A stretch of DNA of 64,000 bases from Butyriboletus loyo (lineage: Eukaryota > Basidiomycota > Agaricomycetes > Boletales > Boletaceae). The DNA is taken from positions 124,001 through 188,000 of the forward strand of contig JBBPSI010000025.1 of assembly GCA_038093515.1 (NCBI GenBank), in the 5' to 3' direction. The position numbers and the translations under genes are program-made. Positions within the stretch are counted from its first letter, which is position 1; each line of letters begins with the position of its first letter. Shown here one piece after another: positions 1 to 10,186 of the stretch. The notes below the pieces were generated by a model, which worked only from the letters and a program-made list of their open reading frames with translations, was not told the DNA's origin and searched no databases.

Positions 1-506
1 CCAGGCTGGGCTAGAGGAGGTTCCCACCTAGCTCGAAGAAAACGAAAACAGAGCCAGATTATCAACCATCCACCAACGTGACGAACGCCGGGTACTCACC
101 CTGGCTGCATATCGGTCTGAAGTTGGCATATCCCACACATCCAGACATGTCTAGATTTGAATGGAATCAAGGGTACGAAACAGAATTCGAACCATGTGCG
201 CGACTTGGCAGCGAACATGGAGGCTTGGGTGTATTCGGGATAAGCAAACAACACGCTTTGAATTTCGAGAGTTCAGTACGCGCTCACCATTGTGACATCT
301 CGGGCAGATTCGTGAGCCTTGGTTTCCGTCGGGCGATACTTTCGTTGGGCAGCCAACTGTGGATTCCAGAGTTCATTGTCAGACGACTGCGGAGATGGCG
401 GTCGGTTGGTATCGCGACTGACATGCAATGGGGATACAAACTGCGAGAATTACGTTGAAAAATATAATTCAATCGAGAGAAGTTGGAACTCACATAGAAA
501 ATCCAT
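1..506 (-). CDS. Zinc-ribbon (zinc-ribbon 15 type) small protein, 3' end cut off by the window
   Basis: This is a minus-strand gene that reads only when spliced. A 13-nt first coding exon (506-494, MDFL plus one base) joins exon 356-288, then 223-100, then 27-1, which runs off the window. The junctions are gtgagt/ccacag, gtgagc/cccaag and gtgagt/gctag. The spliced product starts MDFLFGCPTK, has a CPRCHN knuckle, then KSRTWFEFCFVPLIPFKS and a second pair CGIC, and goes on into a Pro-rich tail. The spacing CPxC...CxxC and the SRTWFE-FVPLIPF block are what I know from small fungal zinc-ribbon 15 proteins, whose biochemical role is not defined. The perfect phase agreement at three junctions makes the structure convincing. 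The ribbon and most of the product are present; only the C-terminal tail is missing. Confidence 0.8.
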
Positions 507-1202
507 TGAGCTTGGATGCTGATGGCCTGCCTGATGGGTGGGTGGAGAGAGGGACGCCGGCTGGCACAGTAGTTCTCACGGGGATGCATCGTCCGAATAT
601 GGCCACAGTCGCCGACAATCTCATAATGTAATCAGCAAGCTGTACAGCATTGGTTGGCCCCATTGAACTCGACTTCGTTACGGATGGCGAGAAAGCTCTG
701 ACACTCTCAGAAACGTTCTTCGACGGCTTCTCATAGCTCGCAAATCAAGAATTTGGTGCTCACTGTGCTTGGCAGGAGTCCTAGTCAGCGCTGTGTTAAG
801 ATTACATAAGCAACAGTCTAAAATTGCGGGGTTAGGGTTCGGATCCTAAACCCTGTATCCCAACTCGACTAGTCAAATGTCAACCTGATCCTTCTTGCCC
901 ACCGTACTGAAGGAATGATCAAACCAAAGAAAACCTTGTTACGAGTGAGTCTACTTGTGTTACTCTACGGAGTCTTTGCCTTCGCTTAACCTCGTACGGT
1001 CGACATTCTCATAATGCATAGGAAAATGACATAATGGATGTTAGCATTTGCTACACCCTTGGCAAAAATAACTACACTTTGGTAATATGCATTATGAAGG
1101 TGTTGACTTGTTTTTACTGTACTGGCCTCACGACCCGAGCAGGACTATAAGTATATAACAGGTACTTGGTATTTCACTCCCCGCTCACCCTCCCAGATCG
1201 AC
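507..1202. other. Intergenic region between zinc-ribbon gene and P450
   Basis: About 700 bp separate two divergently transcribed genes, so both promoters should lie here. It is AT-rich toward the P450. A near-palindrome at 828-854 pairs GGGTTAGG with CCTAAACCC; it looks telomere-like but is a single copy. I see no coding exon. Open frames on the plus strand at 428-631 are explained by the opposite-strand zinc-ribbon gene and its upstream region. Confidence 0.5.
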
Positions 1203-3373
1203 ATGCCTTTGGGTTCGGTGCAGGTTATAGTGGCTGTTGGCGTGGTGGTGGTCTCCGCTTTTACTTTACTGAATGGACACCGACGGATGGTCCGAGGTTT
1301 TCGTCTCCCTCCTGGACCCGTTCCTCTCCCCTTCGTTGGCAATCTTCTCAGTATTGACGCCAAGAAGCCTTGGGTGACCTACGCTAAATGGGCAGCTCGT
1401 TACGGTTCGTCCTGATCTCGCCGTATAGTAGTCAGAGCTTCATCCTGTAGCAACAGGTGATATCATCATGATCCGTGTACTGAAGCAAGACATCATTGTG
1501 ATCAACTCGGAGAAAATTGCCAGGGATCTCCTCGCTCACCGATCTAGTATTTACTCGGATAGACCTTACCTTGCTACGAGAGACCCGTGCGTTATCACTC
1601 TGTTTCATCGGTATGTCTAACTTGAAATTTCCTCCCTTAGATTTGGCTGGTCTTTTAACTTTGGTTGGGCTCCATATGGCGATCAATGGCGTTCACAGAG
1701 GAGAACATTTCATCAAGTCTTCAGAGCTGAAGCCGCTCCTGTTTTTCATCCCATCCAGCTGAGAAAGGCTCGCCAGCTCGTCTTGGATATTCTGAGCGCA
1801 CCTCATGATTATTCCGGGCATATCCAAAGGCGAGTATCGCTCGGTTCAGCCAAGTCTATGTACCAACGCTGAAAACACGTATAGGTTTTCTGCAGCCGTG
1901 ATCATGTCAATCGTGTACGACTACGAAGTTGCCTCTGATCATGACCCTCTCGTTGAGCTATTCGAGCGCGGGAACAACCTGGCCTTGGAGAGCCTGACAC
2001 CAGAAGTGGCATCCATCATCGACACTTTCCCTTTTGGCATGTGATCCCGTTCTTGCGCTACCACTACCAGGCTCATCAACATCTCAGTCCTCAGCTTGCC
2101 AGAGTGGTTTCCTGGTGCTGTTTTCAGACGCAAGGCAGCAGTTTCCAAATATTGTGCCATGCAAATGATAGCAGAACCCTTTGAATACGCTAGAAAACGC
2201 AAGGTAAAACTTGTACCCATTCAGGTCTACAGTTAGGACTCATTAAAGGCAGGCCATGGGTAGCAGTGCGCCAGCAATGGCACTTAATCTTTTGAAGAGC
2301 ACCGAAGATGTTGATGAGCCTTTGCGACTTCAATCATTGAAAGATACGTGTGCAACCGCCTTTGTAGGTAAGTTTGGTAGTAAGGGATAAATCGGGGTAG
2401 CTCAACAATCCACTTTCATTCGTAGCTGGTGTAGAAACTGTCAGTCTGAATGTGTGTGGATGTATGCAACAACTCAGTTTTTTTGTAGACCGCGTCGGCA
2501 TTACGATGTTTCATGCTTGCCATGCTGCAGCATCCGGAAGTGCAAGAACGGGCACAGGCAGAGATCGACACGGTCATTGGTACAAATCGACTTCCAAACT
2601 TTGATGACAGGCCGAACTTGCCGTACGTTGAAGCCATCTTGATGGAGACGTTGAGAATGTATGCCGTTGCACCCCTTGGTGAGTATTTCGACAACGACGG
2701 TTGCATCAATTCTCAATTTTTTCTTAGGACTTCCCCACGCTACCACGGCCGATGACATTTATGAAGATGTTTTTATCCCGAAAGGTAATGATATAATATA
2801 ATCTGAGGTATTACTACTCACTCTCTTCCAATGCACATGCTAGGATCTATGGTGGTGGCAAATATTTGGTTGGTACACAACCTCTTATATTTACCAGGAC
2901 CTTGATACATTATTTTGAAGGGCCATGCATCGTAACGAAGATATTTACCCAGAATCTGACGTCTTCAGACCTGAAAGATTCTTTGTAGATGGGAGGCTCA
3001 ACCAAAACAAGTCTACTGACAGCCTTGCTTTTGGCTTCGGAAGGTACTTTAACGTCTTCTTCCATTGAATCCCGCCGCCGACCCTGCTCGTCAGGCGTGT
3101 GTGTCCAGGTCGTTACAATGCCGATGGTTCAGTCTGGGCTGCAATGGTGTTGATTTTATACGCATGCAAGATAACAAAAGCCCTAAACGAACAAGGCGAA
3201 GAGCTCGATTTTGAACCGAGTTTCAGTACCGGGGTAACCACGTAAGTGTTATCAGAGTGACAGTTGCCCCCTGATCTACATCCCTTGACAGATGTCCTGA
3301 CCCATTCCCTTGCTCTATCACACCGCGATTGTTGAATATCGACATCCACAAGTTTTCAGCGGAGGACTTTTGA
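1203..3373 (+). CDS. Cytochrome P450 monooxygenase (basidiomycete OrdA-like class)
   Basis: This is a heme-thiolate monooxygenase, expected in the ER membrane. The first exon begins with a hydrophobic anchor (VQVIVAVGVVVVSAFTLL), then the proline hinge LPPGPVPLPFVGNLL. Later exons show the I-helix AGVETTAS, the K-helix ETLR (ExxR), the PERF motif in FRPERFF, and the heme loop FGFGRRVCPGR with its Cys ligand. The stop is at 3371. Introns I can place exactly are 1405-1456, 1587-1640, 1830-1884, 2041-2094 and 2204-2252; several more follow. Intron 1830-1884 uses a GC donor. All key residues are intact, so the gene looks functional. Substrate is not deducible, and no other biosynthetic gene is adjacent apart from an acyltransferase 7 kb away. 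Confidence 0.9.
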
Positions 3374-5587
3374 ATTTTGAGTTTCTGTTGATATCAGGGG
3401 GGCAAGTCATTTCACCGATTACGGAGGCCCTGTCCATGCTCTTTTAGTAGCTACTGTAAACCGCCTTTGAATCTCCCTGCGCAACCGATGGCTTTCCATG
3501 ATTAAAACTTGGAGGTAGCAGACCTAAATTCTCGAAGAACCTGCCCTACGATGTCGGGGCGTTGAAGTGGACGAAAATTCCAGAGAACGACGAGACGTTG
3601 AAGGGTCTATAGCATGAACTTGAACGAAATGTTGAGATTGTGAGTCCATTCGATCGCGCGCGCCGTCACGTTCACATCTGTCGCTCCAAAGTGTCTCGAC
3701 ACTTGCACGGAAGCGGTCAAACACTGAGCACTGATCAGCTTCAGTCGTAGCAGGGACAGGGGCGAGAGCAGCGATCAGGTTTCGGAGGCGTATGATCTTG
3801 GCTGCGATACGACTGCCGTGTTGAGGTTGCTCCACGACTTCGTCGCAGTGAAGTGGGTCATTTCTCAACAGCGAGCGCTCCGAAGTGGGCAACGCGAGAC
3901 ATCTTCGGGCCCTTTCGAGATGATAGTCGATGCTTGCTTGTCGTGCTCCAAGACCCTGCATGGCGGTCGCCGCTAGTGCTAGACGTTTCCTTGACTTTGG
4001 TCGAGCGAGTATGGTCGACCACGATGTGCTGCCTGTTGAGAGCGGCTTTACGCAACGTTTGGGTTGGTTATTCCACGAGATCAAACTTGTGCCCCTCGAC
4101 ACCTAAACGAAAGTTATGGCGATACGAAAGCTAGTGTGTACCAACGCCAGCAACGGAATACTAACCCTTACTTACCCCCGAGCTGGCTCCCACCCTCAAA
4201 TCGGCACTTCACTAATGCACAACATTTTCACTACTTTAGTTCACAAATGTTAGTTCTTATACTACACCTACATTTGCGAAGTTGAACGAACAAAAACAAT
4301 GGAGTAGTTCTCTTGATCGTAAAGCTGGCTTTCGTCACGCCGAGCATATGCCGAAGCGGAGATTCAATATGACACCGCCCGACGCGTTCATTCACGCATC
4401 GCGGTCGCTGGCGATGGCGATGGCGATGGCGATGGCGGGCCACCAGGTCTTGCAGATGGGACTTACGAGACCGTCGCTGCGGCTGCGAAGGCCAGGTAGC
4501 AAGTTCTCCAAAGGCCAATCTTGAGTAAGTTGCCCTCAGTGATCGTGCAAATGGTCTACACAAGTCCCGCCATCAAGCTCGCAAGGACGCACGGCTTCTC
4601 GACGAGGCGCAAGAGAACGTCATAAATGAATGGCTCGCCCTGAAGTCGAACATGGTCACTCCCTTGCACCCTCGCGACTTGCGTACCCGTGTGTTCGAGA
4701 TGCGCAACGGAAGACAAGGAATGTTATCGCCAGCATAGTAAAGCTCGTCGCTGTTCTTGGAGTGATCAGGGACCGCTTTGCAGGCGAGCGAATGAGCCAC
4801 CGTTTACACGTGGACTTTTCGGCGGTTCAAGAAAGCGCCGTGGCCAGTCTCCCAGTAGAGCCGTCACAATCCTCTACCTCTAACAAGTGACCTTCTCGTT
4901 CCGAATTGGCCAAACCCACCATCGTCGAGTCTCATACTCGTGTTCCTTCATCCACGTTATATAGTGTGGCCACCAGCCTGCCGCACGACCCTTGATCTCT
5001 CGATTTCTCACTGATCTAACTCCAGCTGATGCTTACATGTCCCATCACTACCAGAACATTGAACTTGGCAACACTGCCGTGACCATTATCATCACGTGCC
5101 GTGCCGTGCCTTGCCGCTGATATCGGCAGCCAAGTCACTTGACTCATTGGAGACGCCAGTAAACAAACAAGTCATCTCGTCTTCTGGACTCGCACAGGTG
5201 ACCAAGGTCGGAATTGGATCACTGTCAACGTGTGCGCGTACTCTGAATGACTCTGTAACGTGCACTCTTGATCCTACGCTTGGTACGTGGCAAGATCTAG
5301 AGGTCCGAGTACCTCGAAAGATTACATATGGCAAACATTGGCCCCGCTGTCACGTCGGACCTTGACGAGTGACATCGGCGAATGCAAGCGCCGTATATTA
5401 TTGGTCGCCGGTTTTGCCCACAGACTTTGACTCCCCCTCGCCAGTGGAGCACACAGCGTCCTCTTTAGGTCGAAGCCCACCCAACGCCCGCACACACAGC
5501 CACTTGGAAACCCTTTAAGTTCGTCTCCAAGTTTATTCCCAAGCCCCGTTTGATCCCTATCGACCACCATCTGTATCGTCGCGAGAG
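3374..5587. other. Gene-poor 2.2 kb stretch between P450 and the PEF gene
   Basis: No intact gene is recognisable. It holds a decayed helix-turn-helix remnant (listed separately) and a run of four GATGGC repeats at 4411-4438. A minus-strand open frame without an ATG at its head covers 3524-4102; I cannot match it to anything. A Cys-containing stretch (4689-4830) and frames after it are interrupted by stops. The last few hundred bases must contain the promoter of the EF-hand gene at 5588. Confidence 0.45.
4411..4738 (+). pseudogene. Degenerate pipsqueak/CENP-B-type helix-turn-helix remnant (transposase-like)
   Basis: In one frame, after a Gly-Asp repeat made by GATGGC units, the sequence reads DGTYETVAAAAKA. 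After an interruption, from about 4529, it reads VALSDRANGLHKSRHQARK then LLDEAQENVINEWLALK and RDLRTRVFEM, ending at a TAG at 4736. The pattern (repeat-rich helix, S-L-x-D-R-x-x-G, basic stretch, then L-x-E-x-Q-E-x-x-x-x-x-W) resembles the paired psq and CENP-B/Tc5 helix-turn-helix modules at the N-terminus of DDE transposases that are abundant in agaricomycete genomes. No catalytic DDE domain follows, and the two halves are separated by stops. I therefore read it as a broken relic. A small regulatory HTH gene with unusual splicing is the alternative. Confidence 0.4.
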
Positions 5588-6587
5588 ATGTCTTCCTATT
5601 ATGCTGGCTCCAACTACCCCCATCGTTCTCATTCTCATTCTCACTCTCATCACCATCACCATTCCAGCTCAGCGCATCCTCCCCCCCTGGATGCTGACCC
5701 CCAGCTGTGGCAATACTTTACTGCCGTAGATACTAACAGATCTGGCGTTCTGAGTATCTCCGAGTTGCAGAATGCCCTCGTCAACGGTATAGATTAGTTG
5801 ATTGTGCCCAAATCTAGCTGATTGTGTCCTATTAAATCAGGAAACTGGTCTAGTAACTTAATCATCCCCTGCTTTACCTGATTTTTCACACCTTTTTTCA
5901 AAGATTGTGATCTGGATACGGTCAAAATGCTCATGAATATGTTTGTAAGTTCATGCATTGAATGAAATCTTGACCGGGAGTAGCTCAGCATTTTTCAGGA
6001 TTCCGATCGCACTGGCACCATCGGGTTTAATGGCAAGCATTTCTGCGTTCTAATTCCATCTACAGATTCTAATCCTGTTGACAGAATTTACTCGACTGTG
6101 GCAATATATTGCCGAATGGCAACGTGTCTTCAGGCGCTTTGACAGAGATCAGTCGGGAACCATCGAGAGACGAGAGTTGGCGGATGCCATGCGGAACTTT
6201 GGATACAACCTTTCACCCGCTCTCCTCAACTTGCTCGAACATAAATACGGTAATTTGCATGCCCAACTTCCGTTTGATCAACTCGGCTCATCTTTGATCA
6301 TCTCCAGCTTCCGGGACAGCTACTGCGTATGGAACACCCCTCGGAATCACGTTCGATCGATTTGTCAGAGCATGTGTTACAGTCAAAATACTTAGCGAAT
6401 CCTTCCAGAGGTTTAGTCTTACACCTTCCGAATTTTAAGTAGCTAATGTCCCTTCAAAGGTTCGATGTCAACAACGATGGTTGGGCGCGGTTCAGCTATG
6501 AAGACTTCATGAGGGTAATTTACTAGTGCACTTCGAATTTGCACATAACTGATTGTGTTACTCCAGGTTACTCTCTCCGCCCCATGA
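5588..6587 (+). CDS. Penta-EF-hand (PEF) calcium-binding protein, ALG-2/Pef1-like
   Basis: The start ATG lies in GAGAGATGTC. The N-terminus is a Ser/His-rich tract (about residues 13-30, HSHSHSHSHHHHH) made by TCTCAT-like repeats, where other PEF proteins have a Gly/Pro/Tyr-rich tail. EF-hands follow: DTNRSGVLSISE, then DSDRTGTIGFNE, then DRDQSGTIERRE, all with canonical ligands. Later comes a degenerate loop, DVNNDGWARFSYED. The segment EFTRLWQYIAEWQ after loop 2 is diagnostic of the PEF family (sorcin, ALG-2, peflin, yeast Pef1). The product ends VTLSAP at 6585. The intron between the GFN and EFTR codons (6033-6084) uses a GC donor (AATG|GCAAGC). The expected role is a Ca2+-triggered adaptor that binds membranes or partner proteins. 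Confidence 0.88.
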
Positions 6588-6902
6588 ATCAAGTCGCGTC
6601 AAGGAATATACAATGTACATGTTAGAATAGGCGTCTCATCAGTGAAACAGTTATTGGTCGGAACCAACGGCTAGCAGTCTGTGGCAGTCTGTAGCACTCA
6701 GCTACGCTCAGTTAGCATCAGAAACCAGCAACTGTTTTACTGATGCTCTCTTGACTGCAAATACGTCCAATACTCTCTCTTCATATGTCCTGTATCAGTG
6801 TAAATAACTGCCTCATGGGGCGCACTGTACTTTAAGCCCCTGAAACACGTTAACGTGTATGGAAGCTATGATAGACAGCACGGATCCTCTACAGTTATCT
6901 GG
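6588..6902. other. Convergent 3' intergenic region containing a 109 bp inverted-repeat element
   Basis: The stop codons of the PEF gene (plus) and the phosphomutase gene (minus) face each other here, 315 bp apart. The only structure is the MITE-like element at 6637-6745, described separately. Confidence 0.6.
6637..6745. mobile_element. 109 bp MITE-like element, copy 1
   Basis: The element is bounded by inverted ends CATCAGTGAAACAGTT (left) and AACTGTTTTACTGATG (right), 15 of 16 bases complementary. It is nearly the same as the sequence at 32134-32242, which is also exactly 109 bp. The interior contains TTATTGGTCGGAACCA and GTCTGTAGCACTC. No TA duplication is visible around this copy, unlike copy 2. 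It has no coding capacity, so it would be non-autonomous. Confidence 0.8.
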
Positions 6903-9818
6903 TCAAGGATGACCGAGATCATTCTCGGATGCTTTCATCCACTCGTTCGCCAAATGCTCTACCACACGGGGTAGAGTGGCTGACACTTGCCCCAAGTCAG
7001 TGCCACAGCCTTCCAGGTAGTATTTTATCTAAAAAGAAAAGAAGATTCGGTATAAGTTTTTGTCGGTACCCGTCCAGTACTATGACCATACCTTCGGTTC
7101 TGTGCCGCTCGTTCTGAAAATGACATTAGCGGGTGCTCAAAGTGACACGTAGAATGAACCTTATGGTCAGCACTATGCCAACATCTGCGGATTTTGCTCT
7201 GAATTGGATCATGTGTCCTGAGGATAATGGCAGCCTCGGTGCATGCGTCGGAGCGTTTGTACTATCGTATCCCTGCCCAACTGTTAGATCAATAACACTG
7301 ACAACAGTCAACTCGGCTATCGAGCGGGGGTATCGTTTCGTGACGGGGTGCGACTGCGAAGGAGTGTCACCCCATGACACTGGTGACTTCGACAAAGACG
7401 CACTGTTTCCTCAAAGTTGCAGAGTTCCCCAAAGATCTTGTCAATCTTGACAGCATCTGAACAAATGAAATAACTGTTTCTGGTCTACACACCATCCGTC
7501 AATCCAGCGCTCGAACTGTGGAAGAGAGTGATGCACCTCGAAATAACCGTACCTGGGGAGTGGTTGTGAACCAAAAGAGGTGAGACAAAGTACAAATACA
7601 CACATTTCGTAGAGTCCCTTCAGATAGCTTTGAACCGTCAAACCTTGATTGTATAGTTCAGTCGCCATCTCTGCAAACATCAACTTTGCCTGGCTGTGAG
7701 CTGTGGTACTTCACTGGTGCACTTGCGCTCACCGTGGCAGCTATTCCGTCCTTGTCACGGATCTCGAAACCGAACATGAAACCGATAGCTTCCTCGTATC
7801 CAAAGTGAACCTCATAACCGGCTCGCTCAAGGTCCAGTGCAGTATTGCCAATGAATTTAAATCCTGTAGGATTACTCTCAAGTCAATTTCCGGAGGTTGT
7901 ATTTGGAGGCCTACCAGTCAGGCAGTCCACAAACTTGAAACCTTCGCGATGCGCCATTGCCTCTATCATTTTAGAGCTTACCGTGGTGGCTACCATCGCA
8001 AGTTTATCTAGAACGCAGTTAATGTTTCAAGGTGGTCGGGAGTACCAAACAAAGTAACTCGCCCAATGGTTTACCAGATTCCTTGTATCTTGCTAGGACA
8101 CGGCTGGCAAACAACGTTCCCAACTGGTCACCAGTGAATGTCGTGAAGCTCCCGTCAGTACTAGGCCATCATGTCAACATGTATCCATAATTACGCAACA
8201 AAGAGGCTCACCCTCTCTCAGCAGCTGAGAATCGATCAGAATCGGGATCCTGCGCTAGTATATAGTCTGCACCCGAACGGATAGCTGTTGAAATTGCGCA
8301 TTCCTTTGCGGCGTCACGGAGGGAATTAAAGAGCCTGATATAAGCTCACCAAAGCCCCTACAATACGTCCGGCGTAAGCTCATCACAGTTATATACATGC
8401 ACTCCATACCTTTTTCCTCTGGATTTGGAAACCGAACTGTCGGGAAGTTGGGATCTGGGAGTTTCTGCTCTTCTACAGCAATATACGGTTTAAAGCCAGC
8501 ACGTTTGAACGCTTCAGATGCGAAAGCATCGCTGACGCCGTGCATTGAAGTATTCGCAAATTTGATAGGTGAAACATCGACGCGAAGCCTGTGCGTACTA
8601 TAACTACTCGAACGTAGCAATAACATTCAACCACGAACCTGGGGTTTGTCATGCCATGGATTAGAGTAAAGTAACTTTCTTTCATCTCATCTGTGGGGTC
8701 ACAACAAAGCGAGGATGCGTAAACATCACGGCCGTGCCAGTGCTGTACTTTTGGTTCTAGATCATCCAGGATTGCTTGGGCGATGCCCGTATCATGAGGT
8801 CCGATAATCTGCAGGGGGCTTGATTCATACGCGTGACACTGACCTAGAGCAGCCTACCTGGACGGCATTTTCCCAATAGACCTGTGTGCACGTGTAAGGA
8901 AAACAAAGCTATGGTTTTTACAAGAACACGCACTTTGTAGCCATTGTCATCCTTACAAAGAGTCTAGGTCGTAAACTTGGCAGAACATCGTAATGTAATG
9001 GATACCTTCGGGTTATGGCTCGCTGCAGAGCCATTGGACTTGGAGAACCAGAATAAACGTGTACAAAATTACACACCAGTGATCATTACCCCACAAGCTG
9101 CATTCAGTCTCTTTACCGAAAAGGGTACACTTATGAGAGTGTTATATCAATCTCCCGCAAAACAAGACAAAGAAAAAAAGGACTCACAGAGGGGTGTGGA
9201 CCAAGCCTCTTAAAAGATAAACCTTGACGTTGTTGGAGAGGAACACGGCTGCTGTAAGGCGTGCCCAGTCTGCCGAATTGTGTCGATGGTCGTGACCGAT
9301 CACGATACCGCGTGAGGTAGCATGGATGATATTCTTCAACAAGTACGCGCAAAGTCCCTGACGATAGCCTGGTTTGAACTATATAACCCCATATGGAGTT
9401 CATGAGGTGCTTGCCTGAGATGCCTGGATAATGATCAAGTCGTTCATTCTTGCCCACCCAGCTTCCATTTTTCCCCGGAGCCCTTGGAGCTTGGCGTTGG
9501 CTACGGTAATGGATATCGATGGTTAACTCACCGGCAGTTCCAAACTCTATGCGCGTCCTTGCGATGACCGAGCGGAACACAACCGTCGTAGTAGGTAATC
9601 GTTAGATATAACTCAAAGTCGTCAGTTTTGCCGGCAAGTACCTCATCCTTTTCTCTAATTCATTTATGTTTTGCCTTTCCCATAGTACTTGAACTTCCCT
9701 TCGTGTTTTCTCATTCTAGTATCCGGCGAGATCCACGACTGGATTCAAGTGGGGAGAAACAAAGGGAGCGTACCGGGTCTAATCTGAGCCATTCCTTCAC
9801 AAGATGTTCGAGCGCCAT
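6903..9818 (-). CDS. Phosphopentomutase / phosphoglucomutase-2-like enzyme (alpha-D-phosphohexomutase family)
   Basis: The spliced minus-strand gene starts at the ATG at 9818 (MALEHLVKEWLRLDP) and stops at 6903. Family landmarks appear in order: RIEFGTAGLRG, the catalytic phosphoserine loop TASHNPK, NGYKVYWEN, the metal loop DPDSDR, the sugar-binding loop GYEEAIG, and the C-terminal phosphate-binding RTSGTEPK. These identify the PGM2/phosphopentomutase branch (yeast Prm15/Pgm3) rather than classical PGM. It would interconvert ribose-1-P and ribose-5-P, in the cytosol. More than ten short introns are present. The intron 9414-9358 has a GC donor. Splicing around 8270-8410 is ambiguous: a donor giving EEKGME followed by LFNSLRDAAK keeps the frame. 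A frameshift I first suspected near 9115 disappeared on re-reading. The gene appears intact. Confidence 0.88.
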
Positions 9819-10186
9819 AGTTATTATCTTGTAACGAATTTACTGCCAGTGTGGTTTTCGTTCCGAGTGGAACCTCTGACTTACTCGGATCGCTGAGATC
9901 AGGGATTGTCCGGCTTTGTGGATGGGGTCGATGTCGATGAGACGTCGGAAGAGCCCAGCGGATCTACTAGTCCTTCGCAAGCGCCGCCGAGTGCTGCCAA
10001 GTCAATCAGCCGGGGAGTCTGATCATCAATCACCAACGCATCCTCTGCTTCTTGTATCGTGATAAATCTGAACGTGTTAGATTGCATAAAAGGTTGCTAT
10101 TCACATATACACTGACTCAAACTAGGTACATACTAAAGTAAAATACATTCAACGACACAGTCACGCACAGTGTTACAAGGTAATGG
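9819..10186. other. Intergenic region with an unassigned 62-codon minus-strand frame
   Basis: This stretch separates the start of the phosphomutase gene from the stop of the acyltransferase, both on the minus strand. A frame with a true ATG runs from 10087 to 9899. It begins MQSNTFRFITIQEAEDAL and ends in a Ser/Thr/Pro-rich tail. Its composition looks codable, but I recognise no family. It could be a small gene or an upstream reading frame of the phosphomutase transcript. Confidence 0.3.

Noticed and set aside
1..458. Plus-strand 126-codon frame at the left edge
   Set aside because: It starts with GTG and lies opposite the spliced zinc-ribbon gene, which explains the region.
828..854. Telomere-like repeat (GGGTTAGGGTT...CCTAAACCC)
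   Set aside because: Only one hairpin-like copy, flanked by ordinary genes; not an array.
3524..4102. 192-codon minus-strand frame
   Set aside because: It begins with GTG, shows no family motif, and lies in a decayed region. Not enough to call a gene.
9060..9130. Frameshift in the phosphomutase between VPF and SVKRL
   Set aside because: My first reading dropped a T. The strand reads ACCCTTTTCGG, so VPFSVKRL is in frame.
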